The position numbers and the translations under genes were made by a program. Below the pieces are notes generated by a model. That model worked only from the letters and a program-made list of their open reading frames with translations, was not told the origin of the DNA and ran no database searches. A DNA stretch of 64,000 nucleotides, taken from assembly GCA_024699855.1 (NCBI GenBank), contig JAMPIQ010000001.1, positions 5,332,001 through 5,396,000 on the forward strand, read 5' to 3'. Source of the stretch: Aphelenchoides besseyi. Lineage: Eukaryota > Nematoda > Chromadorea > Rhabditida > Aphelenchoididae. Of the stretch, positions 21,948 through 33,547 are shown one piece after another (the first letter of the stretch is position 1; each line of letters starts with the position of its first letter).

Positions 21948-24058
21948 ATGAGTCTTTCCGCCACGTTGATGAGCGGACGTCTGGGACGCACGATTCGCGT
22001 CGTTGCGCGGTGGCACGCCGTGATTTCGCTTCTTTGCGTCGTCGCGCCGTTCGTCTATCTCTCCGTGGCTGCGTGGCCTGAGTTCGTGGAGTCGACACGC
22101 ATCTCCGAGAATGCACTACTTCCCGGACTGGTGAACGAAAACTGGCGGAATCAGGCGGAAATCGCGAAAAGTCTGGAGATTCTGAAGTCAGTCGAAAACG
22201 AAAAGTAACTTCAAAGTTCTTCACATCTCGAAAATCTCCGGCTTTTAGGAAGAACGATAAACGCGGTGAGCTGGTGCTCAAACAACTCAAAGCTTTCGGA
22301 CTTGAAACCTACAGTCAAAGGTTTCATTCGAATTTGACTGTGAGATTGGATTGCCGGATATCCAATTGAAAGTTCGCTTTTCAGCGTCAGTCGGGAACAA
22401 ACATCGTTGGAGTGGTGCGTGCAGTTCGTGCGACTCCCGGTGAAGCAATTTTGTTGACCGTTCGCTTGGCTTCCGATCAACATCACGCGATTGCCGTCGC
22501 TTTGTCGTTGGCTCGACAATCCAAAGACAAAAACTATTGGGCTCGGGATTTAATTTTTGTTTTTGTCGACGGTGTTGATCCGAAAACAGCGACATTGGCA
22601 TGGCTTAGTGCATATAACGGCGAGGAGCCTCATAAATTCGTCGAAGCTGAAGAACTGCCCACGCACTCGGGAACGATTGTTGGTGGAATGGTTTTGGATT
22701 TGGCGATTCCCGAGTTCACTCACTTCCACTTGCATTATATTGGCGTAAGTTGTCATGAAGTTTCTGTTTGACTTCGGGCTTTAGATCAACGGTCTTTTGC
22801 CGAATTTGGACGTTTTCAATCTTTTCGTTCGATTATGCGAAAAACATAACGTCGAGACGATCATTCAAAATCACAAAGGAGGTGGTAATCGTGCTCATGT
22901 GGAGACTCTGTGGCGCGGAGTTTTGGATCAGGTACTACTTGATTGTTTCTTTTTCAATTCCTTTTTTTAGGCGTTCAACGAATTAGAGGGAATTCATAGT
23001 GTTCTCAATCACTATCGCATTCATTCTGTTACTTTAAAAGCTACTCGCAATCGTCAACATCGTCCGCATTCGTTGGAGAGCGCAGCTTTGATTATTGAAG
23101 CCGGATTTCGTTCTTTGAACAACATTCTGGAGAAACTGCATCAGTCGTACTTCTTCTACCTGCTTGTCTCACCTCATCATTTTCTTTCGATTGCTTACTA
23201 CTTTCCGGCATTGACTATTCAAACATTTCCGTTTCTTCTTCAACAATTTCGAGCTTATTCCTCTATTCGAGGATTCGATACACCGCTGATTACGTGGGCA
23301 ACTTGTCAATTGACAGCTTTGACCGTTTATTTTGCACATGTCAAAGGTTTCGAATGGTCCAGAGAGTCGAGTAATCAATTCAATGAGCTTTTCGGTTCGT
23401 ATTCAGAATCTCATTGGGCAATCGCAATTGTGATGTTCAATTTGTTATGGCCAATGTTATTTGCTGGAACAATGTAAGTCGATTTAACTCATTTACCTTA
23501 GTACACGGTCTTTTCAGTCGCTCACATTCCGAATCGGCCATCATTCGCTGTTTGTTCTTCAACGGTCTCACAATCGTTATGCTTTGCGTTGGGTTACTGA
23601 ACATATCAACGGGATTATATCTCGGTCTTTATCTTCTGATCTCACATATTGTTACTCGCTTATTTCCGTGGAATAATTGGCTCACTCGACTCATCTATTG
23701 CCTTCTGATGAGTCCGATTACGTTCTATACTTTGACTGTGGGTTTGGCCACTTATTTCCAACTGTGGCCCACCGAACTTGATCGCGTGACTTGGAATGGT
23801 GAGTTGATGTATTACAAAGACATTTCTGAACTTTCTTGTTCAGAACTTTGGAATCTGGACAAAATTGCGCTATTTTTGCTGCGCGAAGGTCGTCGTTATT
23901 TGGTTTCACATCTGCAGCATAACACGTGCAATTTTCTTCTGTTCGCTTTTGTTTGCCAGATCTCACACGCCGTTTTTATCAATTTAATTGGTTGGGAGTT
24001 TAGCGATCCAGAGCTTCCAGAAGACGACAAGAAACTAGAAGAGAAAAAGAAATGTTAA
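21948..24058 (+). CDS. GPAA1: GPI transamidase subunit GPAA1
   Basis: GPAA1 is the multi-span subunit of the ER GPI transamidase, which attaches GPI anchors to proteins. Seven exons: 21948-22204, 22249-22339, 22385-22744, 22785-22931, 22971-23473, 23518-23798 and 23844-24058. An N-terminal membrane helix (HAVISLLCVVAPFVYLSVA) is followed by the large luminal peptidase-like domain (GTNIVGVVRAVRA, ARDLIFVFVDG, GMVLDLAIPEF, HSLESAALIIEAGFRSLNN) and a series of C-terminal helices. ATG is immediately preceded by TTCTCTTTCAGTT, a classic acceptor, and the gene begins 143 nt after the DHHC gene. The stop overlaps AATAAA. Length (about 615 residues) is normal. Its location beside three surface Ly6-like genes in the window is probably coincidence. 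Confidence 0.93.
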
Positions 24059-24157
24059 ATAAACTCGATCTCTTTTCTGTTTAGTTCGTTTCAGCGGTTG
24101 AAAAGCCGAAGATATCTTGAAATCGTCGAGTCGATTCAACTGTTCAAAGTGTTTAGC

Positions 24158-24703
24158 ATGTCCGCTTTTCGAACTGCCAAATGGGACCCGAGTTTGATCA
24201 TCGGACAGATCGCTTGCAACCAGTGCATGTTCTATTCGGCTGAATGTGCTTTTATGTTCGTGTGGTCGTTCATCGGAACCTACAAACCGAACTTGGATCA
24301 CGTGTTCACGCCAATCGTAAGTTTGTTTCTTCAAAAACCGTTCTATGTCGTCTAGACCGCAAGGCCGGTTTCAATTATCCAGCTGATTTCGGCCGCCGTT
24401 TTGGGCTACGTCTTCTCTCACGTTCTTCAACGCGCCAAAAACTGTTTGGACTTTGCGTGTACTCTTCATTTCTGGCATCTGATTTTGGTCGTCATTTACA
24501 ACGGTCTTTTCCCGACGCAACTCAACTGGTGGTTTTTGCAGTTGATTAGTGTGACCGTCGCTACGGTTACTGGAGAGTATTTCTGTATGTTGAAGGAATC
24601 CGCCGAGATTCCGCTCACCACGCAAAGTGCTAGTGGATCGTCAGCCAACCAGCAGCCATCAAGTTCGTCCAGTGGTCAGAAGTTGGCAGAACAAACCGAA
24701 TAA
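24158..24703 (+). CDS. SYS1: SYS1, Golgi membrane receptor for ARFRP1
   Basis: Four-helix Golgi protein that recruits the small GTPase ARFRP1 to the trans-Golgi. Exons 24158-24316 and 24356-24703. The family signature is clear: FRTAKWDPSLIIGQI at the start, then AKNCLDFACTLHFWHLILV, NWWFLQL and VTGEYFCMLKE. A serine/glutamine-rich C-terminal extension of about 30 residues (SASGSSANQQPSSSSSG) follows the conserved EIPL. It starts 99 nt after the GPAA1 stop, with TTTCAG between. AATAAA at about 24771 precedes the next gene. Confidence 0.92.
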
Positions 24704-24877
24704 ACGCTTCTAATCATTTTCCTTACTAATTCGCATAATAACATCTAATCCGGGTACTTTCATGTAAAAAAATAAACTCATATGTCAATCAAGAAGGTAC
24801 TTAGTTGTTTCAAACGTTTACATCCGGTTAAATTTTTATATTCAAACCGAAGATTCGAAATCAGAAACTGGCTTCAG

Positions 24878-26234
24878 ATGAAAGTCTGTTTATTTCGCTT
24901 CGTATCTCGACGGTGTGTTTCTTCTGCGACTGTCGAGCTGTCGAAGGAGCCGCTCTTTCCGACAAAGCCACGTAGCTCGGGAGAAGCGATGTCGTTCGTG
25001 GACTTTCGACGTGTTGGGTGTTTTGGTGGAAACGGTGGCAATGGAATGGTTTCGTTTTTGCGCGAATACAAACAACCCTACGGTGGACCTGATGGCGGAA
25101 ACGGCGGGAACGGTGGCCATGTGATCTTCAAAGGTGAGTTCGACAATTAGTGTGTTTAGTTCCCGTTTAGCGTCTTCGAAAGTCAAAGACCTTGCGCAAG
25201 TTCAAACTCAACTGAAAGCAAAAAGTGGAGAATACGGACACTCGAAATGCTGTCACGGAAAAAATGCGGAACATCGGATCGTACAAGTGAGTTAAGAGCA
25301 TTGAATCGAACTCATCATTGTGTTTTAGGTTCCATTGTGCACGCTGATCAAAAACGCTGTTACCGGTCAAGTGATTCACGAGATGCTGGAAGAATCCGAT
25401 ATATTCATTGCTGCACGAGGAGGGGCCGGTGGCCACGGCAACAACTTCTATGTCAGCAATCAAGTTCGAAAGCCCGTAAAAGCTGAATTGGGCGGTAGAG
25501 GCGAACAGGTGACTTACGAGTTGGAAATGCGAGTTATGGCGACGGTTGGACTCATCGGCTTTCCAAACGCTGGTAAATCGTAAGTACGCAAAAATGCCTT
25601 CTGTTTAACATCGGGCTTCAGAACGTTTTTGAGATCGATATCTCGAGCAAAACCAAAAGTTGCGGCCTATCCGTTTACGACGTTAAAACCGCACGTCGGA
25701 ATCGTGAACTACGCCGATTACGTTCAAGTACCCGGTGAGAATGCCTCAGAGTAATAATCCAACACCGTTTTAGTTGCTGATATTCCCGGCTTGATTGAAG
25801 GAGCCCATCGAAACGTGGGTTTGGGATTCAGTTTCTTGAAACACGTACAACGATGTCACGCGCTGTTCTTCGTTATCGACTTCGCTTTGGGCGATTGGCG
25901 CGAACAGTTCGATAGTTTGCGCGAAGAACTTCGATTGTACGATCCGGCATTGTCGGAGAAGAAAACGACCATCGTAGTGAACAAAATCGATCTGATGACA
26001 TCGGAAGTTAGTTTTCCGTTTTGTTTTCAAATTCCAGACTTTTGTGTTTAGAATGACAAATCGGAGGTAACCAGTCAATTTCCCGAGTTCTCCGACGTTT
26101 TCTTCGTTTCCGCCGAACAGAAGATCGGTTTGGAAGCGGTGATGATCCACGTACGAGATCAGTACGAAGAGTTTCTGGTTGATCAGAAAAAGCGAATCGA
26201 AACGATTCGACGGTTTGAGATCGTCGAGGGTTGA
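24878..26234 (+). CDS. MTG2: Mitochondrial Obg-family GTPase MTG2 (GTPBP5)
   Basis: Assembly factor for the large subunit of the mitochondrial ribosome. I take ATG 24878 because it follows GCTTCAG directly and opens a mitochondrial-type presequence ([16 protein letters not shown]). An in-frame ATG at 24782 is possible. Exons: to 25133, 25171-25286, 25329-25579, 25622-25734, 25774-26006 and 26052-26234. The glycine-rich Obg fold ([30 protein letters not shown]) is followed by the G domain: G1 GFPNAGKS, G2 in [12 protein letters not shown]3 [10 protein letters not shown]4 NKID, G5 SAEQK. Last member of the plus-strand run; intercistronic gap about 174 nt from SYS1. Confidence 0.93.
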
Positions 26235-26283
26235 TGAATGAGTTTTTTAATCGAACAGATGAAAATAAATTAGAAGCACCAAT

Positions 26284-27852
26284 TCACATATTTTTCAATT
26301 GATCACGCAGTGACGACAAGTTAAATCGTTTCGGTTCGTCAGTCGTCTCTTCTTCCTCTTCGATCGTTTTGTTTGGAGCATCGTAAGCAAATCGCAATCC
26401 TTCGGTCGTTCCACTGACCTGTGATTCTTCGAATTGAGGTTCCTCTTCGGCAACACACTCGATTCCCCACTCATTCGATTCGTGGATCACGGCTAACTCT
26501 TCCTTTTGTTTCACCGGTTCAACTGGCGGTTCGTTGGCAAGTTTCTCCTGGAAATTCAGTTCAAACACAATGGAAATCCACTCACTTGGTATTCTTTTTG
26601 TCGTTTCTGACACCAACGGTCGTCGCATTGCGGATTGGGTTTCATTTGTTGTCGCGGGAAGAAATCGGCCAAAGCGTTGTAACCCAAATAGTGAGAGACT
26701 TCGCCAAAATTGAGCAGAAACCTAAAGGACAATGAATAAAAGATTGGGAGTTGGGTACCTACTTCAAAGTGTTCTGTACCAGAAAACCGGCGACAACCGC
26801 TGAAAACGGGGATTCTAAGTCCGATTTGTTTGCTACGACTTACCCATCGTAGTCGGCAAGCTTGCAGCACAGACTCCCTCCTTTTTCAGCGTTCGTTCGT
26901 CGATCTTCGATGCGACAACAAGTGGTGGAAGACACTGAAAAAAGAATATGAAAGTAAATGCCATTAAACTCACGGCAAAACAAGCAGTTCGACCGGGCTC
27001 CAGGTATTGAATGTGACCACTAACTGCGTTCTCGCTAACTCCCGACTCCATCCAAATTTGATTCTCTTCGTTACATGCCTGCAATTGACTGTTGAATCAA
27101 AACAGCGGATTCAATCGGCTCACCGTATTAACTGTCATTCGAGCCTCGAAATTGTCCACACAACTCAAAACCAAATCGACTTGGCCGCCATGTAAACTCC
27201 CGTGTCTGAAAATCGACATCAAATTCATCTTAGTGATCACTAACTTAATGCGATCAACGAAAAGCCTGAAATTCTCAACAGTCGTAATGTTCATATTGTG
27301 AACTTCGAATTCGACATCCGGATTGATCAAACTGAAAAAGCTGCTTAGCTAATTCACTACAATGACACTCACGCCAAAGTATCTCGCGCAGCCTCGACTT
27401 TGCTTAAACCACTTTGATGCGGTTGATAGAACAAACGATTCATGTTAGCCATCTCAACTTTGTCGTAGTCGTACAGAATCAGTTTGCCCACACCACAACG
27501 CGTCAACATCTCTGCAACCACTGATCCAACTCCGCCAACGCCAACGACCACGACCGTAAAGCCGCGGATTCGCTCGTAGTCCTCGACGATTCCCATTCGT
27601 TTGAGGGCCATCAGACGACTGTACGGATTCGAATCAACGACTTCGGAGCTCATTTCCGAGATCTTTTCGCGTCGCGGCTTCTCCACACTCATTGACTCCT
27701 GAAAGATCGTCGAATACAAAAAACTCGAAAAGAAACTTTACATTTAGACCTCCGGTCAACTGTTGAACAATTGCTTCAGTGGAGTCGTTGAATTCCTTCA
27801 GGTTTTCGTGCAATTCGCGTACTCGATCCATCGGATTCGCCTTGTCAGACAT
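26284..27852 (-). CDS. UBA5: UFM1-activating enzyme UBA5
   Basis: E1 enzyme that adenylates UFM1 and carries it as a thioester for transfer to UFC1. ATG 27852. Exons include 27852-27742, 27698-27373, 27331-27245 and 27205 to about 27125. The nucleotide-binding [34 protein letters not shown] and CVDNFEARM are present. Catalytic cysteine lies in [11 protein letters not shown], and zinc ligands are CFAC and NPQCDDRWC. The C-terminus keeps the UFM1/ATG8-binding motif as NEWGIECV and the UFC1-binding end LRDQLKNM. All key residues are present and length is normal. It is transcribed away from 28366-28656, with a 0.5-kb shared upstream region. Confidence 0.95.
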
Positions 27853-28365
27853 TTTCGCCAATTCAGAAGAAACGAACCAACAATTCCACGCGTCTCAAAG
27901 AACCGATTCGGGCGCAGTTTTCGGTTTTTGAAGCTCAACAGAAGCGCCAATTCGAACGCCCGTTTTCGAAAGCCACGATTTTCAGCGAAAGGACCTGGCA
28001 GTCGAAAGTCGTCAGTCAGTCGGTGAGTTTGAGCTCCGGGGTCGGTCGTCTTTCTTTTTTCGCTCCGCCAAAACCGTAGGAACTGAAGGCGGATGTCCAG
28101 TTCGAAAGAAGAACTCTCGGACGAAGAAAAGGCGGGAGATTGGGCCAATTTATCAGCAACCATTTCCTTTTATCCATTTCCGTTGCGTAACCTACTTTCG
28201 TGTCGTGGGATTTGCGGTCGTTGAGTTCACATCGAATTCGCTGTCAACTACGTGGTTCGTCTTTTGTTCGCGAAAATTTCCGATATTTTTCGATCTTTTG
28301 TTTCCTCGAGGCAACTCATCCGTTTCGGCCGTTTGTGAGCCTGTGGTTGTTTTCAGTCGACCGAA
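27853..28365. other. Divergent promoter region, UBA5 / small coiled-coil gene
   Basis: CpG-rich 0.5 kb between divergent start codons. TTTTCAGTCGACCGAA directly precedes ATG 28366 and looks like a splice acceptor. No coding exon seen. Confidence 0.5.
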
Positions 28366-28656
28366 ATGGAACGAAAAGCGTGGACCATGGAGCGCGTTCA
28401 GAATCGAATTGCCGAATTCTACAAACGAAATCGGCAGTTGAACGAATCACAGGAAGAAGAACGGAAGCAATTGGCCGAAAAGTTTCACGAGTTTGCGGTT
28501 TTTGTTGTCGGTGAGTTCGGTAATCGGGAGTGTCATCGTGATGCGAACCGTTTAGAGCGAACCGAACTCTGCACCTCAGCAAACGAGATGCCACTACTCC
28601 ACGCCCTACAACAACATGATTGTGCCATTCAGATGCAGCGAGAATATAAACAATGA
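28366..28656 (+). CDS. Small coiled-coil protein, unrecognised
   Basis: Exon 1 (28366-28510) encodes a charged helix with heptad-like pattern (MERVQNRIAEFYKRNRQ, QEEERKQLAEKFHEF). A 45-nt GT-AG intron (28511-28555) is a multiple of three and has no in-frame stop, so both an 81-residue spliced form and a 96-residue retained form would be open. Exon 2 ends AIQMQREYKQ. ATG lies 10 nt after TTTTCAG. AATAAAA follows at about 28680, and the acetyl-CoA synthetase start is only 159 nt downstream, suggesting co-transcription. Function unknown; a subunit of a coiled-coil complex is plausible. Confidence 0.6.
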   Translation: MERKAWTMERVQNRIAEFYKRNRQLNESQEEERKQLAEKFHEFAVFVVGEFGNRECHRDANRLERTELCTSANEMPLLHALQQHDCAIQMQREYKQ

Positions 28657-28814
28657 TTCTTTTTCACTTTTGTTTTTCTAATAAAAACTCTAAACACTCT
28701 TCTTTCCAATGTTCACCTTCATCGGCCCACTTGTGTTAACGTGTTCAATTAGTCGCGGTTTTCCTTCGACTTTCACTCACTCGTTTGTTCAGTTTCAGCA
28801 ACCTTTCTGCGAAA

Positions 28815-31123
28815 ATGTCCGATCGAAAAACCAAGTTCACTTTGGATGAGACCGTCGAGTTTTTCGAACCACCCGAAGCCTTGCGTGCCGGTGCCCACGT
28901 GAAAGACCTTCCCGGTTATCATCAGCTGTACGATCGGAGTGTTCGTGATGCCGACAACTTTTGGTTGGAAACCGCTCGAGAATTGTTTTTCAACGAGTTT
29001 TCGTCGCGCGGTTTGGAATACAATTTCGACGTTCGAAAAGGTCCTATCTACACCCGATTTCTCGCCGGCTCCAAAACCAACATTTCGTACAATTGTCTTG
29101 AACGTGCGATTCGAAACGGTTGGTCTTCAATTGCTTTCAACTAATCAGTGTTTAGGGAACGGGAACAAGATTGCCTACAAGTGGATTGGAAATGAGCCGG
29201 GAGATGAAAAGACGATCACCTACCAAGAACTTCACGATCAGGTTGCCGTCTTTGCCACTGTGCTACGTTCGAAAGGAGTTTGTAAGGGCGATGTGGTCGC
29301 CATTTATCTGCCAATGATTCTCGAGTTGCCGATAGCAATGCTGGCGTGTGCACGAATTGGAGCTCCGCATTCGGTCATTTTCGCTGGGTTCTCTGCCGAA
29401 TCGTTGGCTCAACGAATTCAACAAGCGAAAGCTCAAGTACTCGTTACTGCCGATGCTTTTTGTCGTGGACCAAAGTTGATTCAATTGAAAGTTTTGGCCG
29501 ATCATGCGGCAGAAATCTGCGAAGCTGCGGGACATAAACTGCGATCGCAAGTTGTCGTCGAACACATTCAACGCGTCCGTTTGCCGTCGGGAGTCAACGT
29601 TCCACCAATTCAATGGACGGCAATTGATTCAAAGTTTGGCGAGGAAATGGAAAAATTGTAAGTAATGGCTTTGGAATCCAATTATCCAGAACTTAGTGCC
29701 GATGTTCAAACTCCGGTCGAATGGATGGATGCCGAAGATCCGCTGTTTGTTTTGTACACGAGTGGAAGTACAGGGGTACCAAAAGGAATTGTTCATACTA
29801 CCGCTGGTTACATGTAAGTGGATGACTATCGCTCGATCTCAATTTCTTCAGGACTTACGCTTATTTGACTACAAAGTTGACTTTTGATGCTCAACCAGAC
29901 GATATTTTCTGGTGTTCAGCGGACTGCGGTTGGATCACTGGACACACGTACGTTGTCTATGGTTCTCTGCTCAATCAGTTGACTTCCATCTTCTTCGAAG
30001 GTAAAACAAAATTAAGATCGATTATAAACGCTTTTAGGAATCCCGACTTACCCAACGGCTGCACGCACTTGGTCGATTGTCGAGGAACATAAGGTTGATT
30101 TGTGATTATTAGTTATTCGAACTGATTAAGTTTCTAGGTCACTAAACTATACACGTCTCCAACTGCTGTTCGATGCTTGATGGGGTTCCCTCAAGAGATG
30201 GTCACTTCACACGATCGTTCGACCTTAAAAATCATTGGAAGTGTCGGCGAACCGATAAATCCGTCAGCGTGGTTGTGGTTATATGAAGTTGTTGGCAAGA
30301 AAGGAGCCGCGATCGTCGACACCTATTGGCAAACTGAAACTGGAGGACATGTTATAACTCCACTTCCGGTAATGCCAACAAAGCCCGGTTCAGCTGCACT
30401 TCCATTTTTGGGAGTTCGTGCAGTTTTGGTCGACAAAGACGGTGCCGTTATCGAAGGACCAGGCGAAGGAAATCTGGTTTGTTTCATGTTCTAATTAATT
30501 ATTGTATTTGTTTAGTGTTTTACTGCAGCATGGCCGGGAATCAGCCGAACAGTTCTAGGCGATCACGACCGATTTGAGAAAACGTACTTCAAATCGTTTC
30601 CTGGTCTCTACTTTACCGGAGATGGAGCTCGTCGAGATGAAGATGGCTACTACTGGATTACTGGTCGAGTGGACGATTTGATGAACGTTTCCGGTCACCT
30701 GCTGTCGACGGCCGAAATCGAAAGTGCATTGACTGCGCACTCGGACGTTGTTGAAGCGGCCGTGGTGGCTGCTGAGCATTCGATCAAAGGCCACTTTCCC
30801 TACGCGTTTGTTGTCATCCATCCAGTGAGTTAATGCAAACTGTAAATCTAAATGTCGAGTGTTTTTAGGGCAAACAATTAACAAACTCAATTGTCAACGA
30901 ACTGAAATTGTTAGTTCGCGAGAAAATTGGGCCCATCGCTGTTCCCGATGAAATCCAATTGGCTCCTGGATTGCCGAAGACTCGCAGTGGAAAGATTACT
31001 CGTCGTATTTTGCGCAAGATTGCTGAAGGAGACCAGAATGCCGATTTGGGTGATGTCAGTACGTTGATTGACTCCGCTGTCATCGATCAACTTTGGGCTC
31101 GTGTTCCGACTCGTACCGGTTAA
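28815..31123 (+). CDS. Acetyl-CoA synthetase (AMP-forming)
   Basis: Converts acetate, ATP and CoA to acetyl-CoA, AMP and pyrophosphate. Eight exons: 28815-29118, 29156-29657, 29697-29813, 29852-30001, 30039-30093, 30138-30476, 30516-30824 and 30869-31123. P-loop [60 protein letters not shown] and the hinge [10 protein letters not shown] are all intact. The catalytic, acetylation-regulated lysine sits in [16 protein letters not shown]. No mitochondrial presequence is seen ([17 protein letters not shown]), so the cytosolic/nuclear ACSS2 type is likelier than ACSS1. CAGTTTCAG lies shortly before the ATG. Full length. Confidence 0.96.
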
Positions 31124-31991
31124 TTCAGTCATTTGCAAATTCACTTCTCTATGTCACGAAATGATTAGTTCGTTGGAATTTGTGTTAGAAAATAATTAGC
31201 AACTGAGATAAATGAGTACTCTTGAATGTGCACGCTTATAGAAATCTTTTGACTGTTGAAGTTACTGCAATTAACTTCAATAAGTGACTTGAATTTAACC
31301 CAATATGTGTCGCTGTTGTCTTCAACAAACTGAACAGTAAGTTTGCTGTTCCGTTTTGGTCGTGTGTTCCAATTAAAAAACCGACACGACTTTCAGTTTG
31401 TGTTTTCATTTTGTTGTGCAATCAAAAGTATAGAAGGACAGAGAAAATAGACAGCTCTCGTTTGCTTGTCACTCAGCAGTTTGCCGTTTCTTCGAAACTC
31501 TTTTGTTTGTCTTTCTGGATTAGGGCTTCGATTTGACTCCTGGAGAGAGTTCGTAGTTGAATCAAATGGTGAGTTCACTTGCTTCTGCTCACTGTTTAAC
31601 CTCAGCCTTCGAACAATCACTATTCCGCATCCGTTCAAACCGATTATCTGGGAATTGGATTGTCACATCGTTCAAAACATTATTCCGAATCTGGAGGATC
31701 AAATAAAGAACTTTGGTTGACTGGTGAGTTCGATTGTTGTATCGGATATGATTTCGCTTCCGGTTGTAATTTTTGAATTGGAAAACGTGAAACAAATCAT
31801 CATAAACGGGAGAAGAAGAGATCAAGCGCGGAAGTGGTGAGAAGCCGATCTGACTCCAGCATTCCATCAATCGAGAATGTCAGGTCATCGATGGCTTTCG
31901 TGCGTTTCACTCTTCTTTCCAAATAACTTTAAGTCTAACCTTGTTAATTGCGATTTACAAGTTTATTCTTAACTTTGTACTGTGTAAAGAA
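31124..31991. other. Mostly non-coding, with one possible 57-residue gene at 31566-31776
   Basis: ATG 31566-31568 is cut directly by a donor (ATG|GTGAG); CTCAG at 31605 begins an exon reading PSNNHYSASVQTDYLGIGLS and ending FASGCNF with TGA at 31776. A second donor-like GTGAG at 31724 allows another ending. I do not recognise the protein. The rest shows no coding signal. Confidence 0.35.
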
Positions 31992-32310
31992 ATGAATTCT
32001 CCTAAACAAATGTCCTTGTCTGATATGAGCGAGAATGATTCACGGATACATTCACTCAAAATAATCGTAAGACAAAACTTGTTCTCATATAGTCAGAAGG
32101 AAGGATTCCGAAATCGACGCGCAGAACCACGTGTTGTCAACGTGATTTCTCTCCTAGTTAGGCAGACATTGGATCAGTGGTGGTTTTCGGTTCAGATCGC
32201 AAACAGAATCTGATGTGGATGCTCAAGACAGACACTTGTCCATTAGTCGTCCGCAATTGACTTTGCGTATCAATCGACGAAATTCTCGACTTGTCGAACC
32301 TCAACATTAA
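31992..32310 (+). CDS. Small serine/arginine-rich protein, unrecognised
   Basis: ATG 31992. Exons 31992-32066, 32093-32130 and 32196-32310 join in frame through introns of 26 and 65 nt. The product (about 75 residues) begins MNSPKQMSLSDMSENDS and ends with a basic stretch (RPQLTLRINRRNSRLVEPQ). There is no signal peptide or hydrophobic segment. The first intron is shorter than usual and the second donor (GTGTTG) is weak, so the model may be wrong, though exon 3 reads well. It may be a small nuclear or phosphorylated protein; that is only composition-based. Confidence 0.35.
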
Positions 32311-32616
32311 AAGTGTCGAAAGACAAATCGATAGCCTACCAAAGTCTATCAGGTACCATCATAATGTAGATGCACGGTCGCTGTTCAGCGAAAACATAAG
32401 TTTGTGTTCTTCAATCAAATTTGTCGGCACAAGAACGAATACTAACCACGTCGTTGCACATTGCAACATTTTTCTTTAAATTTACTCAAACAAAAATGTC
32501 AGCTGAGACCACAGAGTTTATTTGTCAAGAAACATTAGTGGGTCTAATTTGCAGAAGGCGAAGAACAAACGTTGTTCTGCGAACTGGATGCCGTTGAGTT
32601 GTTTGTTTGTTCATCA
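32311..32616. other. Convergent 3' ends
   Basis: Between the plus-strand small gene and the minus-strand HTH_48 gene. Nothing else seen. Confidence 0.4.
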
Positions 32617-33224
32617 TCAGAATCTTGGACGGGACTCTAAAAAGAATGTTGATTTGGAAATCCATTTTAACTTGCCAAATTGGCTCGATGCTTCTTGTAC
32701 CGATTGTTGAGGGATGTGTCTCCCGCATGAAAACGAACAAACCACTTGCGAATTGTAACAATGGTCATCGATTTGGGACCGATTTCGTATTCTAAACGCT
32801 CCAGAGCCGATTGTGGCGTTCCACCGGCGCGATATTCGTTGAGAATCAGCTGGCGGCAACGTTGTCCCTTCGACAATTGGGGCATCTGAAACTCGACACT
32901 TCACTTGTTTTGTAACAGTAACTCACACGACGTGGAGTCCAGCGCAAATCAACGGGAGCAATGAATTTAGTTGCCGGTGCTTCGAGAGTTTCCGAAATAA
33001 CTGTGATGATCGGATTTGCGCTTCTCGCCGTTGCCACACCTGTGAATCGACTAGCCTCCCTGTACAGGGCTTCAACATACAATTGACGATCGTTAGCATC
33101 CAGTTTCCTATAAGAACAGCGATAGGTAGAGAAACAATAGGACTTACGCAAAAGTAGAGTTGAGCAGCTCTTCTAAATTGTGGAGAACCGAAAAATCAAC
33201 TGCATATTTTCTGTTGCGGCCCAT
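32617..33224 (-). CDS. Stand-alone mariner-type HTH_48 domain protein
   Basis: ATG 33224 opens MGRNRKYAVDFSVLHNLEEL. Exon 2 (QLYVEALYREASRF onward) and exon 3 follow short GT-AG introns. Exon 3 holds a helix-turn-helix of the kind found at the N-terminus of mariner/Mos1 transposases and SETMAR: RQLILNEYRAGGTPQSALER, then TIRKWFVRFHAGDTSLNNR. A last short exon ends KSRPRF at 32617. Length is about 165 residues. No DDE/DDD catalytic domain follows and no inverted repeats flank the gene. It probably binds DNA, perhaps as a domesticated transposase fragment. The N-terminal 85 residues are unrecognised. Confidence 0.65.
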
Positions 33225-33547
33225 CGCTGTCAGAAGCGACCGTTCAGTTTAAGCGACGGGCGTCGCGCTGACGATTCGAATTGATTTTGCAGAAATAGAT
33301 ATTTAAATCTTCGACTTTGCGTAAACAAACCACAGATGAACGTTCTTGTGTAAACAAAACTTGACGTTCAAATGATAGAAAGCTCTTTGTTGTAGTGAAT
33401 AGTCTTTCGCGCCCTTTTAAATACTTCTAATATCTACACGCAACCTCTTCGGCATATTCAGATTCTTAACAGAGCTTTCAAACGAACCACTGAAAGAAGT
33501 GTTTTAATTTCATTCGTTGTCCTCGAACAATTGGTTGTGTTCGAAAG
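33225..33547. other. Divergent intergenic region
   Basis: Between the HTH_48 start and the small plus gene at 33548. No motif or exon recognised. Confidence 0.4.
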
